A DNA stretch of 35,012 nucleotides from an uncultured Bacteroides sp. (GTDB taxonomy: Bacteria; Bacteroidota; Bacteroidia; Bacteroidales; Bacteroidaceae). The position numbers and the translations under genes were made by a program. Location: contig CALUOR010000038.1 in assembly GCA_944322285.1 (NCBI GenBank), positions 1 through 35,012 on the forward strand, written 5' to 3'. Below, piece by piece: positions 1 through 7,810 of this stretch. The notes beneath the pieces were generated by a model. It had not been told where the DNA came from. It was given only the letters and a program-made list of their open reading frames with translations, and did not search any database. Positions within the stretch are counted from its first letter, which is position 1. The number at the start of each line of letters is the position of its first letter.

Positions 1-1
1 A

Positions 2-79
2 AACAAATGCCGCATGACTATGGATATTAAAAAATATGAAATGCTTGCGCAGGTCATAGAAAACAACATGACAGAATGA
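2..79 (+). CDS. 3' end of an unidentified gene (partial)
   Basis: An open frame enters from the left edge and stops at TGA 77-79, giving about 25 residues that end in KYEMLAQVIENNMTE. The sequence reads like an ordinary amphipathic C-terminal helix. It is too short to assign to a family, and it could be a chance open frame. It would converge with the guanine deaminase gene that follows on the other strand. Confidence 0.35.
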   Translation, partial: NKCRMTMDIKKYEMLAQVIENNMTE

Positions 80-113
80 AAGTCATTTTACCTTTCGACA
101 CACCCTCCTTTTT

Positions 114-581
114 TTAGTACTCTACTTTGTCCTCCTTCTCCATCCAAGCCTTGAAAGTCTCCAATGCTTCCTCAGGCAAAAGTTCCACCATAGGTTTGTG
201 ACGGTCTTCACGTTTTAAGGACAATTCTTCATAGATGAAAGAATCATCGAAGCCGGCACGGGCGGCATCCGTTTTGTTACATCCATAGTAAATGTGATCA
301 AGGTGTGCCCAATAAATAGCACCTAAGCACATGGGACAAGGCTCGCATGAAGTATAGATGTCGCATCCCGACAAGTCGAACGTACCCAGCTTGGCGCAAG
401 CGGCACGTATAGCATTTACTTCGGCATGTGCCGTAGGGTCATGGTTAGCCGTTACCCGGTTTACGCCCGTAGCGATGACTTCCTCACCTTTTACGATGAC
501 TGCTCCGAAGGGTCCTCCTCCGTTCTTCACATTCTCTACGGCCAACTGAATGGCCTGTCGCATAAAATCTTCTTTCTTCAT
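114..581 (-). CDS. guaD: guanine deaminase (nucleoside deaminase family)
   Basis: Predicted cytosolic zinc enzyme that hydrolyses guanine to xanthine and ammonia in purine salvage. The 155 residues match the usual length of the small bacterial guanine deaminases. The zinc and catalytic motifs are visible: HAE at 52-54 (His52 ligand, Glu54 proton shuttle) and PCPMC at 81-85 (Cys82 and Cys85 ligands). The stretch SCEPCPMCLGAIYWA, the AGFDDSFIYEE segment and a C-terminal EY closely recall Bacillus subtilis GuaD, whose C-terminus helps form the active site. This favours guanine deaminase over a tRNA adenosine or cytidine deaminase. A -7 box lies at 639-646. The gene is monocistronic as far as can be seen. 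Confidence 0.88.
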   Translation of the reverse strand: MKKEDFMRQAIQLAVENVKNGGGPFGAVIVKGEEVIATGVNRVTANHDPTAHAEVNAIRAACAKLGTFDLSGCDIYTSCEPCPMCLGAIYWAHLDHIYYGCNKTDAARAGFDDSFIYEELSLKREDRHKPMVELLPEEALETFKAWMEKEDKVEY

Positions 582-638
582 GGCTTGACGTATATTATGG
601 GGGTTACATACATTTCCAATCCTCTATTAATCCGTTTA

Positions 639-646
639 CAAAGATA
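639..646 (-). promoter_or_regulatory. -7 box of the guanine deaminase promoter
   Basis: TATCTTTG on the minus strand matches the Bacteroides -7 consensus TAnnTTTG, 57 bases upstream of the guaD start. No clear -33 TTTG is seen. Confidence 0.5.
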
Positions 647-658
647 ACATAATTTCTC

Positions 659-772
659 TCACATCCCATACTTCCTTACGATATACCGTTCCGCCCCCAT
701 CACGTAGCGGTAGGTGTCCTTGTAGGGGCCGATGTTCTGCAGCGTCTCTTTCGCTTTGATATTAATTGCCAT
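659..772 (-). pseudogene. 5' remnant of an HU-like DNA-binding protein gene
   Basis: A 37-codon frame starts MAINIKAKETLQNIGPY and stops after KYGM. From memory, this opening resembles the N-terminus of the Bacteroides HU/IHF-like family (about 120-150 residues, DUF4469-type), but the DNA-binding body is missing. After about residue 27 the sequence no longer looks like the family and soon meets a stop, as expected after a deletion. A well-formed promoter (837-869) still stands in front. The remnant ends just before the guaD promoter. It could instead be a real micro-protein. Confidence 0.45.
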
Positions 773-836
773 AATTTTTGTCCGTTTTTTTGTGTTTGTT
801 AATCTGTTTTCGTTCCCTTTCCCGGTGTTGCGGTGG

Positions 837-869
837 CAAAGTTACTGCCGCCCGACAGTCGAAAGCAAA
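837..869 (-). promoter_or_regulatory. promoter of the HU-like remnant
   Basis: On the minus strand, TTTG (plus 866-869) is followed after 21 bases by TAACTTTG (plus 837-844). This matches both parts of the Bacteroides -33/-7 consensus at the usual spacing. Transcription would give a leader of about 60 bases before the 37-codon frame. Confidence 0.6.
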
Positions 870-1054
870 TTTTTCTTTCTGTTTAACTTTTGATAACAAA
901 TAAATATTCTGTGAATCAGTCGGTTAAGCTATGGCATTTTTTGAAAACATCAAAATATTACAACAAATAAGCAATCCGCCTTCACGGAGACCGAATTTTT
1001 CGCTCGTGAGGCCGAAAACTTTGCTTCACGGGAGAGTTTTTTTTAGCGGAGGGC

Positions 1055-1215
1055 CGGACAGACGGACAGTTGGACAGTTTATTTTGCTCCTATCTATTTT
1101 TTTGTAAACTTACTTTATTATACATATATATATATATTTATATATATAATACTCCTATATAATGGTTCAAATTAGGTATGCCCCGAAAATAACTGTCCAA
1201 CTGTCCGTCTGTCCG
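1055..1215. repeat. perfect 25-base inverted repeat around an AT-rich core
   Basis: The arm at 1055-1079 is the exact reverse complement of 1191-1215. Each arm is built from three near-identical octamers, GGACAGAC, GGACAGTT and GGACAGTT. The 111 bases between the arms are very AT-rich, with a run of TA dinucleotides near 1121-1150. No coding sequence accompanies it. It may be a cruciform or RNA hairpin, the ends of a small non-autonomous element, or a paired protein-binding site. Confidence 0.75.
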
Positions 1216-1357
1216 CTTTTCCATCATCAGGCACAAAGCGTAAAGCGCAAACAGACACAGAATCAAATGTTTGCGTAGAAATCCGAGAGCGAGAGACCTG
1301 AGAGCAGCGTCCCCGCTCTGCGGTGACAAACATCCGTTTTTCCGGGCGGGCAGCTCG

Positions 1358-1411
1358 GTGTCTCTAATGTCCCTTAATTCATTTGTCCTAATTAGGGGAC
1401 ATTAGAGACAC
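1358..1411. repeat. long hairpin upstream of tilS
   Basis: The arm 1358-1373 (GTGTCTCTAATGTCCC) is perfectly complementary to 1396-1411. Pairing continues inward through a G-T pair and TAATT/AATTA, giving about 22 base pairs with a loop of about 10 bases. There is no T-run, so this is not a standard terminator. It ends 35 bases before the tilS start and lies upstream of the tilS -7 box. Confidence 0.7.
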
Positions 1412-1433
1412 ATGGATTCCCGATTTTTCTCCT

Positions 1434-1441
1434 TATCTTTG
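1434..1441 (+). promoter_or_regulatory. -7 box of tilS, very close to the start codon
   Basis: TATCTTTG ends only 5 bases before the ATG at 1447. If used, transcription would begin at or next to the start codon, giving a leaderless or nearly leaderless mRNA. No -33 element is evident. Confidence 0.45.
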
Positions 1442-1446
1442 TCCGC

Positions 1447-2727
1447 ATGGAAAAGAAAGTGGTCGAACGATATATTGAAACCAAACGTTTGTTGGTGAAA
1501 GAAGACGTTGTGGTGGTGGCTTTGAGTGGTGGTGCGGACTCGGTAGCCCTGTTGTTATTGCTTCAGGAACTGGGTTATGTGTGCGAGGCGGCTCATTGTA
1601 ATTTTCATTTGCGTGGGACAGAGTCAGATAGGGACGAGGATTTTGTTCGCCGGCTATGTCAAGAAAGGCAAGTCGCTTTGCATGTGACTCATTTTGACAC
1701 GATGGAGTATGCCGCTTCCCATCGTTTGTCCATTGAGATGGCAGCGCGCGAATTGCGCTACGCTTGGTTTGAGAAACTCCGAAAAGACCTCAATGCGCAG
1801 GCTGTCGCTGTGGCCCACCATGCGGATGACAGCATGGAGACGTTTTTGCTGAACCTCCTGCGGGGCACGGGCATTAACGGGTTGCGGGGCATACGTCCGC
1901 GCAATGGATACATTGTGCGGCCTTTGCTTTGCTTGAGTCGTACGGACATTTTACGGTATTTGGAGCGCAAAGGGCAAACGTATGTGACGGACAGCACGAA
2001 CCTGCAAGATGAATACACGCGCAACAAGATACGTTTGCATCTGCTCCCTTTGATGGAGGAGATTAATCCGACGGCAAGGCGCAATTTGCTTAACACCATC
2101 GCCCACTTGGACGAAGCGGCCACTATATATAATGCAGGTATAGACGAGGCCAGGCAACGTGTACAGACTGAAGCAGGCGTCAGGATAGAGGCACTGCTGA
2201 AAGAAGCCTCTCCGCGAACCATACTCTTTGAAATACTTTATCCGTTGGGGTTTAATAAAGCTCAAGTGGAGGAAATATTTCGGGCGTGTGCGGGGCAGTC
2301 GGGTAAGGTATTTGAATCCGAAGCTTGGAGTGTGGTGAAAGACCGTGAGATGCTGCTTATCCAAAGAAAGGAAGAAGGACATGGAGCACGCCCCCGGTTG
2401 AAAATAACGGAGCATCCTTACAATGAGGATTTTGTGATTCCACGTGAGAAGCATAAGGTCTGTTTCGATGCAGACAAACTATGTGGGGAGTTACACTTGC
2501 GCCTTTGGAAGCCGGGCGATGTTTTTGTGCCTTTCGGCATGAAAGGGAAGAAAACGGTAGGCGATTATCTGACCGACCGGAAATATTCCCTCCTGCAAAA
2601 ACAACGGCAATGGGTGTTGTGTTGTGACGATGCCATTGTCTGGTTAGTGGGCGAACGAACAGATAATCGCTATAGGGTGGACGAACAAACTCGTAGAGTG
2701 ACCATCGTTGAGTGGATTAAAGAATAA
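1447..2727 (+). CDS. tilS: tRNA(Ile)-lysidine synthetase
   Basis: Predicted to attach lysine to C34 of the CAU-anticodon tRNA(Ile) using ATP, producing lysidine so that AUA is read as isoleucine; this is essential in most bacteria. The N-terminal PP-loop ATPase motif SGGADS is at residues 27-32. It is followed by the TilS-type segment [21 protein letters not shown] and by the C-terminal substrate-recognition domain ([20 protein letters not shown] onward). The 426 residues are typical of full-length TilS. The ATG at 1447 lies just before the PP-loop domain. The stop overlaps the stop of the convergent flavodoxin/ferredoxin gene by 11 bases. Confidence 0.95.
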   Translation: MEKKVVERYIETKRLLVKEDVVVVALSGGADSVALLLLLQELGYVCEAAHCNFHLRGTESDRDEDFVRRLCQERQVALHVTHFDTMEYAASHRLSIEMAARELRYAWFEKLRKDLNAQAVAVAHHADDSMETFLLNLLRGTGINGLRGIRPRNGYIVRPLLCLSRTDILRYLERKGQTYVTDSTNLQDEYTRNKIRLHLLPLMEEINPTARRNLLNTIAHLDEAATIYNAGIDEARQRVQTEAGVRIEALLKEASPRTILFEILYPLGFNKAQVEEIFRACAGQSGKVFESEAWSVVKDREMLLIQRKEEGHGARPRLKITEHPYNEDFVIPREKHKVCFDADKLCGELHLRLWKPGDVFVPFGMKGKKTVGDYLTDRKYSLLQKQRQWVLCCDDAIVWLVGERTDNRYRVDEQTRRVTIVEWIKE

Positions 2728-3550
2728 TCCGATTCTCCTTAGGACGCCGGAAACACTCGCTCAGCATCGCCGCGAAAGGAGTGTCGAACGTACGTGCCTT
2801 TTGAGGACAAGCCTTGACACATGCGCAACAGCGGATGCATTTGTCGACATCGGTATTGCATTCATTGTCTTTAGCAATAGCTCCCGTAGGGCATTGCTTC
2901 ACGCACGCGCCGCAATGGTTACACAAACCGGCATCGACTTGCGGTGTGCGCGGAATGCTTCCTCCGCTCTTGCGGAATTTTACAACCCGGTGCAGGAAGC
3001 GCAGCAAAGGAAAGAATGGCTGGCGTGGCCGTTGGATGCGCTTTACGTCTACTCCATATAAGTGCTCACGGTCGGCGGCATTTTCAATCTTTGTCCGTAT
3101 CTTCTTGCCAAAGAGTTCGGCGTAAGCCAAGTCGTCTTCGTCAGGCCGGCCTTCTGCTATGGGATAAGCATTGTTGCTATACGAGTGCTCGCCGATAAAA
3201 GTTCCTCCTGCAATGACTTGAAAGCCCAAACTCCCGGTAAAGGCATCAAGCTCCTGCAAGGCATGTTCGTATGCCCGGTTGCCATATACTACCACGATGA
3301 CGGCCGGGCTATGATTCGCGCGAATCTCTTTCATGCGTTGCAAAGCCAGCGGAGCTACATGGCCTCCGTAGACAGGCACAGTTATAATAGCCAATGCGTC
3401 TGCCGGAAGCTCTTTGCGGACATCGCAGGGCTTTGTAAGGTCTTCAATGACCACTTCTTTTATATCCAAGCCGCGCATAATGGCTTCGCCTATTTGTCTG
3501 GACGTGTGGGTAGGCGAAAACGTAATCAGATGAACTTCGTTTATAGTCAT
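2717..3550 (-). CDS. EFR1-type flavodoxin-like protein with two 4Fe-4S clusters
   Basis: Predicted cytosolic electron-transfer protein. Residues 1-160 have a flavodoxin-like layout, including [13 protein letters not shown] near the phosphate-binding loop and [13 protein letters not shown]. Residues 205-252 hold two ferredoxin motifs, C210/C213/C216/C220 followed by P and C238/C241/C244/C248 followed by P, each able to bind a 4Fe-4S cluster. I chose the ATG at 3548-3550 (277 residues). The longer frame beginning at 3616 would start on top of the -7 box at 3614-3621 and adds non-homologous residues. The redox partner is unknown. The gene is convergent with tilS and divergent from rho. Confidence 0.8.
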   Translation of the reverse strand: MTINEVHLITFSPTHTSRQIGEAIMRGLDIKEVVIEDLTKPCDVRKELPADALAIITVPVYGGHVAPLALQRMKEIRANHSPAVIVVVYGNRAYEHALQELDAFTGSLGFQVIAGGTFIGEHSYSNNAYPIAEGRPDEDDLAYAELFGKKIRTKIENAADREHLYGVDVKRIQRPRQPFFPLLRFLHRVVKFRKSGGSIPRTPQVDAGLCNHCGACVKQCPTGAIAKDNECNTDVDKCIRCCACVKACPQKARTFDTPFAAMLSECFRRPKENRIIL

Positions 3551-3613
3551 AATGATGTATGTTAGTCTGCTTTTACAAAGTGTGTTTCCCGGCTTATTAG
3601 GCCGAAAACTGAG

Positions 3614-3621
3614 CAAAGATA
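3614..3621 (-). promoter_or_regulatory. -7 box of the flavodoxin/ferredoxin gene
   Basis: TATCTTTG on the minus strand, about 64 bases upstream of the chosen ATG. Its position argues against the longer start at 3616. Confidence 0.5.
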
Positions 3622-3674
3622 CATCTTTCCGTTTAAAAAATGACCGAAATATTTAGTAAATAAAAAAATATTGT

Positions 3675-3682
3675 TACCTTTG
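3675..3682 (+). promoter_or_regulatory. -7 box of the rho promoter
   Basis: TACCTTTG fits TAnnTTTG. A TTTA near 3652 may serve as a degenerate -33 element. The predicted leader before rho is about 140 bases, long for this genome and containing a small ORF. Confidence 0.5.
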
Positions 3683-3739
3683 CGGCATTGAAACACTTCA
3701 ATAACCCATATCCCAATTAATAAAATTAGATTTTTTCGC

Positions 3740-3835
3740 ATGAGGCAGATGCGCTATATAAGTGTCAGTGATGACCGTATGGGGCCTCTCTGCTTTTCAG
3801 AACTGATACAAATCATACACAAAATTTATGTATAA
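3740..3835 (+). CDS. candidate rho leader peptide (31 residues)
   Basis: An ATG at 3740 opens a 31-codon frame ([20 protein letters not shown]...) whose stop TAA at 3833-3835 overlaps the rho start codon region by 8 bases in another frame. The overlap could couple translation of the two frames. Escherichia coli rho also has a leader peptide and is autoregulated by termination in its leader, but no sequence relation is claimed. The GAGGC at 3743 and GCCTC at 3784 could pair inside it. The peptide has no known domain and may simply be a chance frame. Confidence 0.4.
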   Translation: MRQMRYISVSDDRMGPLCFSELIQIIHKIYV

Positions 3836-5792
3836 CATTATTCAATTGAACGACAAAAATCTGTCGGAGCTGCAAAGCATTGCTGAAGAATTGGGCATTA
3901 AAAAAGCTGATTCTTACAAAAAAGAGGAACTTGTATATAAAATATTGGACGAACAAGCCATTGCGGGCGCCACAAAGAAAGTGGCCGCAGACAAGCTGAA
4001 AGAGGAGCGGAAGTCCGAGCGGCAAAAACGTTCGAAGACGGCTGCCAAGAAAGAAGAAGGTGAGAAGACCCCTGTGGCAGAGAAGGAAAATACTCCGCAA
4101 GGCAATGATCCCGCCAATGCCAAACCGAGTGAAACTGAAAGTCTGGCGGAGAAAACCGCAACCCCCAAACGTAAACCCGGTCGTCCGCGCAAGGTTAAGA
4201 CAAGCGAGGCACAAACTCTTGCCGTTGATTCTTCGGATGAAAAAGCATCGGAGGATGGAGCTGAAGCAAAGAACGAGCCGGCGAATGCAGAAATCTCCGT
4301 GCAAAAGGAAAATTCGGCAGCCATTAAAGTAGAGGAGGAAGCCAAAGTGCAGAAACCGGAAATAGCCGATGACTTCATTCCCATTGAAGACTTGCCTGCC
4401 GACAAAGTGGAACTTCCTTCCGAACTGATTGGAAAATTTGAAGCGACACGTGTGGAGACACCTGCCCAGACTCCTCAACCTAAACAACCCGTTCAACAGC
4501 CCCGTCCGCGCATTCGCCGCGAGAATGTAAGCGCCACGAATGCCAATAATAACCAGCGTCCGGTTGCCCAACAACGTGCATCCTTACCAAATAATAATAA
4601 TGTGCCGGAGAATCATGCGCCGGCCGGCCTGCTCGAACGCAAGGCACCTGAACGTGAGAAGGCCTACGAATTTGATGATATCCTGTCCGGCACCGGTGTG
4701 CTTGAAATCATGCAAGACGGTTATGGTTTCCTTCGCTCATCCGATTATAATTATTTGTCTTCTCCTGATGATATCTATGTGTCGCAATCGCAAATTAAGT
4801 TATTCGGATTGAAGACCGGCGACGTGGTGGAAGGAGTGATTCGTCCGCCTAAGGAGGGAGAGAAGTATTTCCCGTTGGTAAAAGTGTCGAAGATAAACGG
4901 ACGTGACCCGGCCTTCATCCGCGACCGTGTGCCTTTTGAACATTTGACTCCGCTTTTCCCGGACGAGAAGTTCAAGTTGTGCAAGGGCGGATACAGCGAT
5001 TCGCTTTCCGCACGTGTGGTAGACCTGTTCGCTCCTATCGGAAAAGGCCAACGCGCACTCATCGTTGCTCAGCCTAAGACGGGTAAAACCATCCTGATGA
5101 AAGACATTGCCAACGCTATTGCCGCCAACCATCCGGAGGTGTACATGATTATGCTGCTCATTGACGAACGTCCGGAAGAAGTAACGGACATGGCTCGTAC
5201 CGTCAATGCGGAGGTTATCGCTTCTACCTTTGATGAACCGGCCGAGCGTCATGTCAAGATAGCCGGCATTGTGCTTGAGAAAGCCAAACGCCTGGTAGAA
5301 TGTGGACACGATGTCGTTATATTCCTTGATTCGATCACCCGACTGGCACGAGCTTATAACACGGTGTCGCCGGCTTCTGGCAAGGTGCTTTCCGGTGGTG
5401 TGGATGCCAATGCCCTGCACAAGCCTAAACGCTTTTTTGGTGCGGCGCGCAACATCGAAGGCGGAGGCTCGCTTACCATTCTGGCTACGGCTTTGATAGA
5501 TACCGGCTCTAAGATGGATGAAGTTATTTTTGAAGAATTCAAGGGCACGGGCAACATGGAGTTGCAGCTTGACCGCAACTTGTCTAACAAACGCATCTTC
5601 CCTGCTGTCAATATTGTGGCTTCAAGCACTCGCCGTGACGATTTGTTGCAGGATAAGACGACATTGGATCGCATGTGGATACTTCGCAAGTATTTGGCCG
5701 ACATGAATCCCATTGAGGCGATGGACTTTGTAAAAGATAAGTTGGAAAAGACGAAAGACAATGAAGAGTTTCTGCTTAGTATGAATAGCTAA
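3828..5792 (+). CDS. rho: transcription termination factor Rho with long polar insertion
   Basis: Predicted hexameric RNA-dependent ATPase that terminates transcription. Residues 5-43 form the Rho_N helical domain. About residues 45-275 are rich in K, E, A, P, Q and N, with low complexity and no fold apparent. The cold-shock-type RNA-binding domain runs from about 288 ([17 protein letters not shown]) to 355. The RecA-like ATPase follows, with Walker A PKTGKT at 416-421 and Walker [17 protein letters not shown] near 493-508. At 654 residues it is much longer than the roughly 420 of E. coli Rho, owing to the insertion. In Bacteroides thetaiotaomicron a comparable disordered region has been reported to drive Rho condensate formation. 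The gene is transcribed alone. Confidence 0.97.
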   Translation: MYNIIQLNDKNLSELQSIAEELGIKKADSYKKEELVYKILDEQAIAGATKKVAADKLKEERKSERQKRSKTAAKKEEGEKTPVAEKENTPQGNDPANAKPSETESLAEKTATPKRKPGRPRKVKTSEAQTLAVDSSDEKASEDGAEAKNEPANAEISVQKENSAAIKVEEEAKVQKPEIADDFIPIEDLPADKVELPSELIGKFEATRVETPAQTPQPKQPVQQPRPRIRRENVSATNANNNQRPVAQQRASLPNNNNVPENHAPAGLLERKAPEREKAYEFDDILSGTGVLEIMQDGYGFLRSSDYNYLSSPDDIYVSQSQIKLFGLKTGDVVEGVIRPPKEGEKYFPLVKVSKINGRDPAFIRDRVPFEHLTPLFPDEKFKLCKGGYSDSLSARVVDLFAPIGKGQRALIVAQPKTGKTILMKDIANAIAANHPEVYMIMLLIDERPEEVTDMARTVNAEVIASTFDEPAERHVKIAGIVLEKAKRLVECGHDVVIFLDSITRLARAYNTVSPASGKVLSGGVDANALHKPKRFFGAARNIEGGGSLTILATALIDTGSKMDEVIFEEFKGTGNMELQLDRNLSNKRIFPAVNIVASSTRRDDLLQDKTTLDRMWILRKYLADMNPIEAMDFVKDKLEKTKDNEEFLLSMNS

Positions 5793-5828
5793 GGCTAAGG
5801 ATAGCCTTTTAGAAGAAATAAATCATCA

Positions 5829-5895
5829 GACGCGGATTACGCGGATTTTACGGATATAATAATTAAAGTCCGTAAGATTCCATGTAATCCGCGTC
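5829..5895. terminator. palindromic element between convergent rho and CobW genes
   Basis: GACGCGGATTAC (5829-5840) pairs perfectly with 5884-5895. An inner block TTTTACGGA pairs almost perfectly with TCCGTAAGA. The element sits between two gene ends, 37 bases after rho and 18 bases after the minus-strand stop, so it could end transcription from both sides. No long T-run is present. Related 'cgcggattacgcggat' palindromes are, from memory, repeated in Bacteroides genomes. Confidence 0.55.
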
Positions 5896-5912
5896 CGATG
5901 TTTATATCTTTT

Positions 5913-7127
5913 CTATTCCAGGCAAGCGTCCAGGTCGCGTGTTATTTGCTCACGGTCTAAGTGCTGACCGATGAAAACAATCTTTTCCATGCGGTCTCCA
6001 TAATGCTCGTCCCAATCGCGCATTAAGCCCGGTTCTTGTTTCATTAATTCGATAAGGTCTTCCTCTGGTGCAGTGGCATACCATAAGCCGGCTTCCCTCA
6101 GTTGCTTTTGTGTGCCGGCTTGTTCAAAAAGGTAGGACATGTCCCGGTTATGGCTGAAATAGCATACACCTTTGGCTCGGATAACGTTTTTCGGCCAGCG
6201 GGTAGCTATAAAATGATCGAACTTATGAATGTCGAAAGCCGGACGTCGGTAGTAGACAAAGGTGCCAATGCCATATTCTTCTACTTCGCCTCCCTCGTGA
6301 TGATGGTGATGATGTTCATGTTCCCCATGTTCATGTACTTCATGTTCGAGGTGATGATGCCCTGGGTGTTTGGCTTCCTGCTCTTCTTCTTTGGTCATTT
6401 GCTGCTCGATGCCACGTATCCAACCGGCAGAAATGGCCGCTTGCTCGAAGTTGAACAAATTCGTGTGGAGCAGTTTGTCTAAATCAACATCTGCATAATC
6501 ACATTCGATGATTTCGGCCGATGGTTGTAAGGTGCGTACGATTTGTTTGATTCGTTTCAATTCTTCCGGTTTCACCTCCGATGCTTTATTCAAAAGAATA
6601 ATGTTGCAAAATTCAATTTGCTGAATGATGAGGTTTTCAATGTCCTCCTCATCATGTGGACGGGTTAACTGATCGCCACACGCAAATTCACTTTGGAGGC
6701 GCAAGACGTCTACTACAGTCACGAGGCAATCCAGGCGACATGTACCATATTTAATATAGGCTCCTCCCAGTTGAGGAATGGAACAGATGGTTTGTGCGAT
6801 GGGCTCTGGTTCGCAGATGCCGCTTGCTTCTATGACTATGTAGTCAAAACGTTCGGCTTTCATTAAGTCGAAGATTTGCTCAATCAAATCAGTGCGCAGA
6901 GTGCAGCAGATGCATCCGTTTTGCAACGCCACGAGGCTATCATCCTTAGTGCCTACCACGCCACCTTTCTGTATTAAGTCGGCATCGATATTTACTTCAC
7001 CGATGTCGTTTACTATAACGGCGAACCGTATGCCTTGGCGGTTGCTGAGAATGCGGTTGACAAGTGTCGTTTTCCCGCTGCCCAGATAACCTGTGAGCAA
7101 CAAGACTGGAATTTCTTTTGTATTCAT
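5913..7127 (-). CDS. CobW/COG0523-family GTPase with histidine-rich metal-binding loop
   Basis: Predicted G3E-family GTPase acting as a metallochaperone or metal-allocation factor in the cytosol. The P-loop GYLGSGKT is at 13-20. The family metal motif CICC is at 72-75 (Cys72, Cys74, Cys75), and the nucleotide-specificity motif appears as LLNKASE near 178-184. A histidine- and glutamate-rich stretch spans about 254-277, including six consecutive histidines, before the CobW C-terminal domain (about 287-404). Members are linked to zinc, cobalt or nitrile hydratase metal supply. Without a neighbouring metalloenzyme the metal cannot be named, though zinc is the most common. No obvious Zur palindrome was seen upstream. 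The 404 residues are full length. Confidence 0.88.
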   Translation of the reverse strand: MNTKEIPVLLLTGYLGSGKTTLVNRILSNRQGIRFAVIVNDIGEVNIDADLIQKGGVVGTKDDSLVALQNGCICCTLRTDLIEQIFDLMKAERFDYIVIEASGICEPEPIAQTICSIPQLGGAYIKYGTCRLDCLVTVVDVLRLQSEFACGDQLTRPHDEEDIENLIIQQIEFCNIILLNKASEVKPEELKRIKQIVRTLQPSAEIIECDYADVDLDKLLHTNLFNFEQAAISAGWIRGIEQQMTKEEEQEAKHPGHHHLEHEVHEHGEHEHHHHHHEGGEVEEYGIGTFVYYRRPAFDIHKFDHFIATRWPKNVIRAKGVCYFSHNRDMSYLFEQAGTQKQLREAGLWYATAPEEDLIELMKQEPGLMRDWDEHYGDRMEKIVFIGQHLDREQITRDLDACLE

Positions 7128-7155
7128 AGTTCCTATATATTAAAAAACAATGATG

Positions 7156-7163
7156 CAAAGTTA
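7156..7163 (-). promoter_or_regulatory. -7 box of the CobW-family gene
   Basis: TAACTTTG on the minus strand, 28 bases before the start codon. No clear -33 element or metal-regulator palindrome is visible. Confidence 0.45.
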
Positions 7164-7205
7164 CGCTTTCTTGTCGAATTGTGTTCGTGTTTCAATAAAA
7201 ACACG

Positions 7206-7213
7206 TATCTTTG
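7206..7213 (+). promoter_or_regulatory. -7 box for the 7257-9622 gene run
   Basis: TATCTTTG, 43 bases before the ATG at 7257. It likely serves the three closely spaced genes that follow. Confidence 0.5.
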
Positions 7214-7256
7214 TCCATAACTTTATGGATTGTTTTATTTAAAAAACACAGAAGCC

Positions 7257-7577
7257 ATGTATACTTTACAAGCTAACGCAAGTGGCACAAGAAGCATTGC
7301 TGTGTCCGATGAAAACTTGAACACCATTCGTAAGTACGGTCTGTTCCAACATCTTATAGACAGTAATGGTATCGTGGATGAGACGGTGCTTGACAAACTG
7401 AAACTTAACATCCGTTCGCTCATAGCTGCACAGGTTGAGGACTCCAAGGATTTGCTTGACCTTTGTATTGATGTTATCTATCATAATAATATGAAGGCTT
7501 TTGGTCTGCAACAACTTATCCGGCTCTACTTACAATGGGCACCTGCCCATCCTATGGAAGAAGGGGAGGAAGAATAA
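7257..7577 (+). CDS. hypothetical protein, first gene of the YgiQ operon
   Basis: A 106-residue soluble, mainly helical acidic protein that I do not recognise. It opens MYTLQANASGTRSIAVSDEN, has a leucine- and isoleucine-rich helical middle (VLDKLKLNIRSLIAAQV) and ends in an acidic EEGEEE. I chose the ATG at 7257 over the upstream TTG at 7230, which lies too close to the promoter. There is no signal peptide or membrane segment. It ends 2 bases before the next gene, which points to translational coupling with the TusA-like protein and co-transcription with the radical SAM gene. Confidence 0.75.
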   Translation: MYTLQANASGTRSIAVSDENLNTIRKYGLFQHLIDSNGIVDETVLDKLKLNIRSLIAAQVEDSKDLLDLCIDVIYHNNMKAFGLQQLIRLYLQWAPAHPMEEGEEE

Positions 7578-7579
7578 AC

Positions 7580-7792
7580 ATGAAGACTGTTGATACTTGC
7601 GGATTATCGCACTATAGCCCGCTCATCCCTGCCATTAAGGCATGGTGTGAGGCAAAGCCTGGTGAAATGCTGGAGATTATAATGGACAATCTTTCTGCTT
7701 TCAACGACTTGAAGGAATATCTTGCCGAGCAACAAATTGGTTTTCGGGAGATATACGATGGGGAACAGATGTCTGTGCAATTCACGAAATAA
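7580..7792 (+). CDS. TusA-like small protein lacking the usual CPxP cysteine
   Basis: The 70 residues have the TusA/SirA pattern: a first strand VDTCGL, a helix following a proline (SPLIPAIKAWCEA), PGEMLEIIMDN as the second strand, then a second helix and a final strand MSVQFTK. TusA proteins carry the reactive sulfur-transfer cysteine in a CPxP motif after V-D-x-x-G-L. Here that place reads HYSP, so the canonical cysteine is absent. Cys7 and Cys22 remain. The protein may be a structural homologue with another role, or use a displaced cysteine. It begins 2 bases after the preceding stop and is followed 18 bases later by the radical SAM gene. Confidence 0.7.
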   Translation: MKTVDTCGLSHYSPLIPAIKAWCEAKPGEMLEIIMDNLSAFNDLKEYLAEQQIGFREIYDGEQMSVQFTK

Positions 7793-7810
7793 GGTTTTCC
7801 ATATCAGTTT

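Larger units (their letters stand above)
773..1446. other. gene-free stretch between the HU remnant and tilS
   Basis: No convincing coding frame is present. The stretch contains the HU-remnant promoter, an AT-rich core (about 1090-1190) flanked by a 25-base inverted repeat, a second hairpin at 1358-1411, and a -7 box directly before tilS. The frame on the minus strand at 1138-1329 crosses the inverted repeat and resembles no known protein. Confidence 0.6.

Noticed and set aside
1138-1329. A 63-codon minus-strand frame in the guaD-tilS gap.
   Set aside because: It runs through the inverted repeat and AT-rich core and has no start context or recognisable sequence.
3813-4574. A 253-codon minus-strand frame under the 5' part of rho.
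   Set aside because: It is a shadow of the low-complexity rho insertion, with a skewed composition rich in Phe, Leu and Arg and no own promoter.
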